Positions 7,127-7,562 of a stretch of DNA of 7,562 bases are shown here, in pieces (position 1 is the first letter of the stretch; the number at the start of each line of letters is the position of its first letter). Both the position numbers and the translations under genes were made by a program. Origin of the DNA: an uncultured bacterium. GTDB lineage: Bacteria > Planctomycetota > UBA1135 > GCA-002686595. The notes under the pieces are model-generated. The model had not been told where the DNA came from. It saw only the letters and a list, made by a program, of their open reading frames with translations, and made no database searches. The stretch spans positions 1-7,562 of the forward strand of contig CAJXRJ010000365.1 in assembly GCA_913058555.1 (NCBI GenBank), written 5' to 3'.

Positions 7127-7144
7127 CATCCGCACACGCGGATG
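7127..7144. terminator. Possible bidirectional transcription terminator hairpin
   Basis: CATCCGC (7127-7133) and GCGGATG (7138-7144) form a perfect 7-bp stem with an ACAC loop. It lies 39 bases after the LPMO stop codon and 21 bases beyond the stop of the small minus-strand gene, between two convergent genes. No T-tract follows on either strand, so it is not a classic intrinsic terminator. A second, looser GC stem (7088-7093 with 7112-7117) precedes it. Confidence 0.4.
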
Positions 7145-7165
7145 GTCAGCCGCGACCGATCACTG

Positions 7166-7381
7166 CTATGCCGGGCGGGACTGCGCTTCTGCGGCCGGTG
7201 GCGACACCACGCGCGGCGCGGAGGGAGTCTGGCGGAATTGCGGCGGCAGGGTGAGCTCGCTCAGAAAGCTTGCCGACGACGCGGAGACCCGCTGGGGACG
7301 CTGACGTCCGGCCAGCGCGAGGAAGCCAATCGAGAAGGCGGCTGCTGCGGCAGCGGAGATAATAAGTAGGTCGACAAACAT
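7166..7381 (-). CDS. Hypothetical small single-pass membrane protein
   Basis: This 71-residue frame starts at ATG (7381-7379) and ends at TAG (7168-7166). Residues 1-24 are a strong hydrophobic segment (MFVDLLIISAAAAAAFSIGF and on), followed by a basic GRQRPQR stop-transfer-like stretch and a Ser/Pro/Ala-rich tail that would be cytoplasmic under the positive-inside rule. About three quarters of its third codon positions are G or C, which suits a coding frame in this genome. The frame stays open upstream to GTG at 7462, which has AAAGGAG 12 bases before it, but that extension looks less coding-like and would bury the membrane segment, so the ATG is preferred. I do not recognise the family. It is convergent with the LPMO gene. 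The 134 bases between it and the adapter hold no other gene I can support. Confidence 0.42.
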   Translation of the reverse strand: MFVDLLIISAAAAAAFSIGFLALAGRQRPQRVSASSASFLSELTLPPQFRQTPSAPRVVSPPAAEAQSRPA

Positions 7382-7515
7382 GGCAGCAAGGGGTGGGTTG
7401 GACCGTGGATGGGTCCCGGGACGTATTAGGCACTGCCCGCTACGCAGAGCGAAACGGCCCACTCACCCGCCTATCTCCTTTGTCATCCAAGTGTCTCACT
7501 CCTCCGCCACAGAGC

Positions 7516-7562
7516 CTGTCTCTTATACACATCTGACGCTGCCGACGATATGCAGTGTGTAG
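7516..7562 (+). other. Nextera Read 1 (P5-side) adapter with i5 index, not genomic
   Basis: Bases 7516-7548 are the reverse complement of the Nextera Read 1 transposase adapter, beginning with the mosaic end CTGTCTCTTATACACATCT. Bases 7549-7556 (TATGCAGT) are the reverse complement of ACTGCATA, which from memory is i5 index S506, and GTGTAG at 7557-7562 begins the P5 complement. Translations through this part (the peptide YTHLTLPTICSV) are artefacts. The biological sequence ends at 7515. Confidence 0.98.

Noticed and set aside
7380..7562. Plus-strand frame running off the right end
   Set aside because: It ends in the translated adapter peptide YTHLTLPTICSV, and the remainder shows no protein features.

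Overview
This is a GC-rich bacterial contig carrying three clear protein genes and one probable small gene. Sequencing-library adapter is still attached at both ends. Bases 1-44 and 7516-7562 are Nextera transposase adapter plus index sequence, so the genomic insert is 45-7515 and any reading frame running into either end is artificial there. The organism is probably an environmental Planctomycetota-like bacterium. This is an inference from a secreted-protein module (GTNYCGPA ... FQLWYRD ... SN-x-x-DAV-x-V-x-F) that I associate with large marine planctomycete proteomes; there is no rRNA or other marker gene here to confirm it.

Layout. (1) 47-2356, plus strand: the 3' part of a gene for a large extracellular protein, open at its 5' end into the adapter. 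It begins inside a copy of the WYRD module and continues into about 14 FG-GAP/VCBS calcium-loop repeats, probably two seven-bladed beta-propellers. (2) 2370-5843, minus strand: a complete 1157-residue SNF2-family ATPase with an N-terminal SWIM zinc finger, convergent with gene 1 across a 13-bp gap. (3) 5844-5995: a 152-bp divergent intergenic region. (4) 5996-7087, plus strand: a complete secreted protein with a signal peptide, an AA10 lytic polysaccharide monooxygenase (LPMO) domain whose mature N-terminus is the catalytic histidine, and a C-terminal WYRD-type module. (5) 7088-7515: downstream DNA with a perfect hairpin at 7127-7144 and a probable small single-pass membrane protein on the minus strand (7166-7381).

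How they relate. The LPMO and the FG-GAP protein are both predicted to act outside the cytoplasm and share the same module, terminal in the LPMO and internal in the propeller protein. This suggests a common export, sorting or attachment route. The LPMO looks like the cellulose-active AA10 type and is unusual in having no cysteine in its catalytic domain. The SNF2 gene is a nucleic-acid enzyme with no evident functional tie to its neighbours. No RNA genes, CRISPR arrays, insertion sequences or phage genes are visible.
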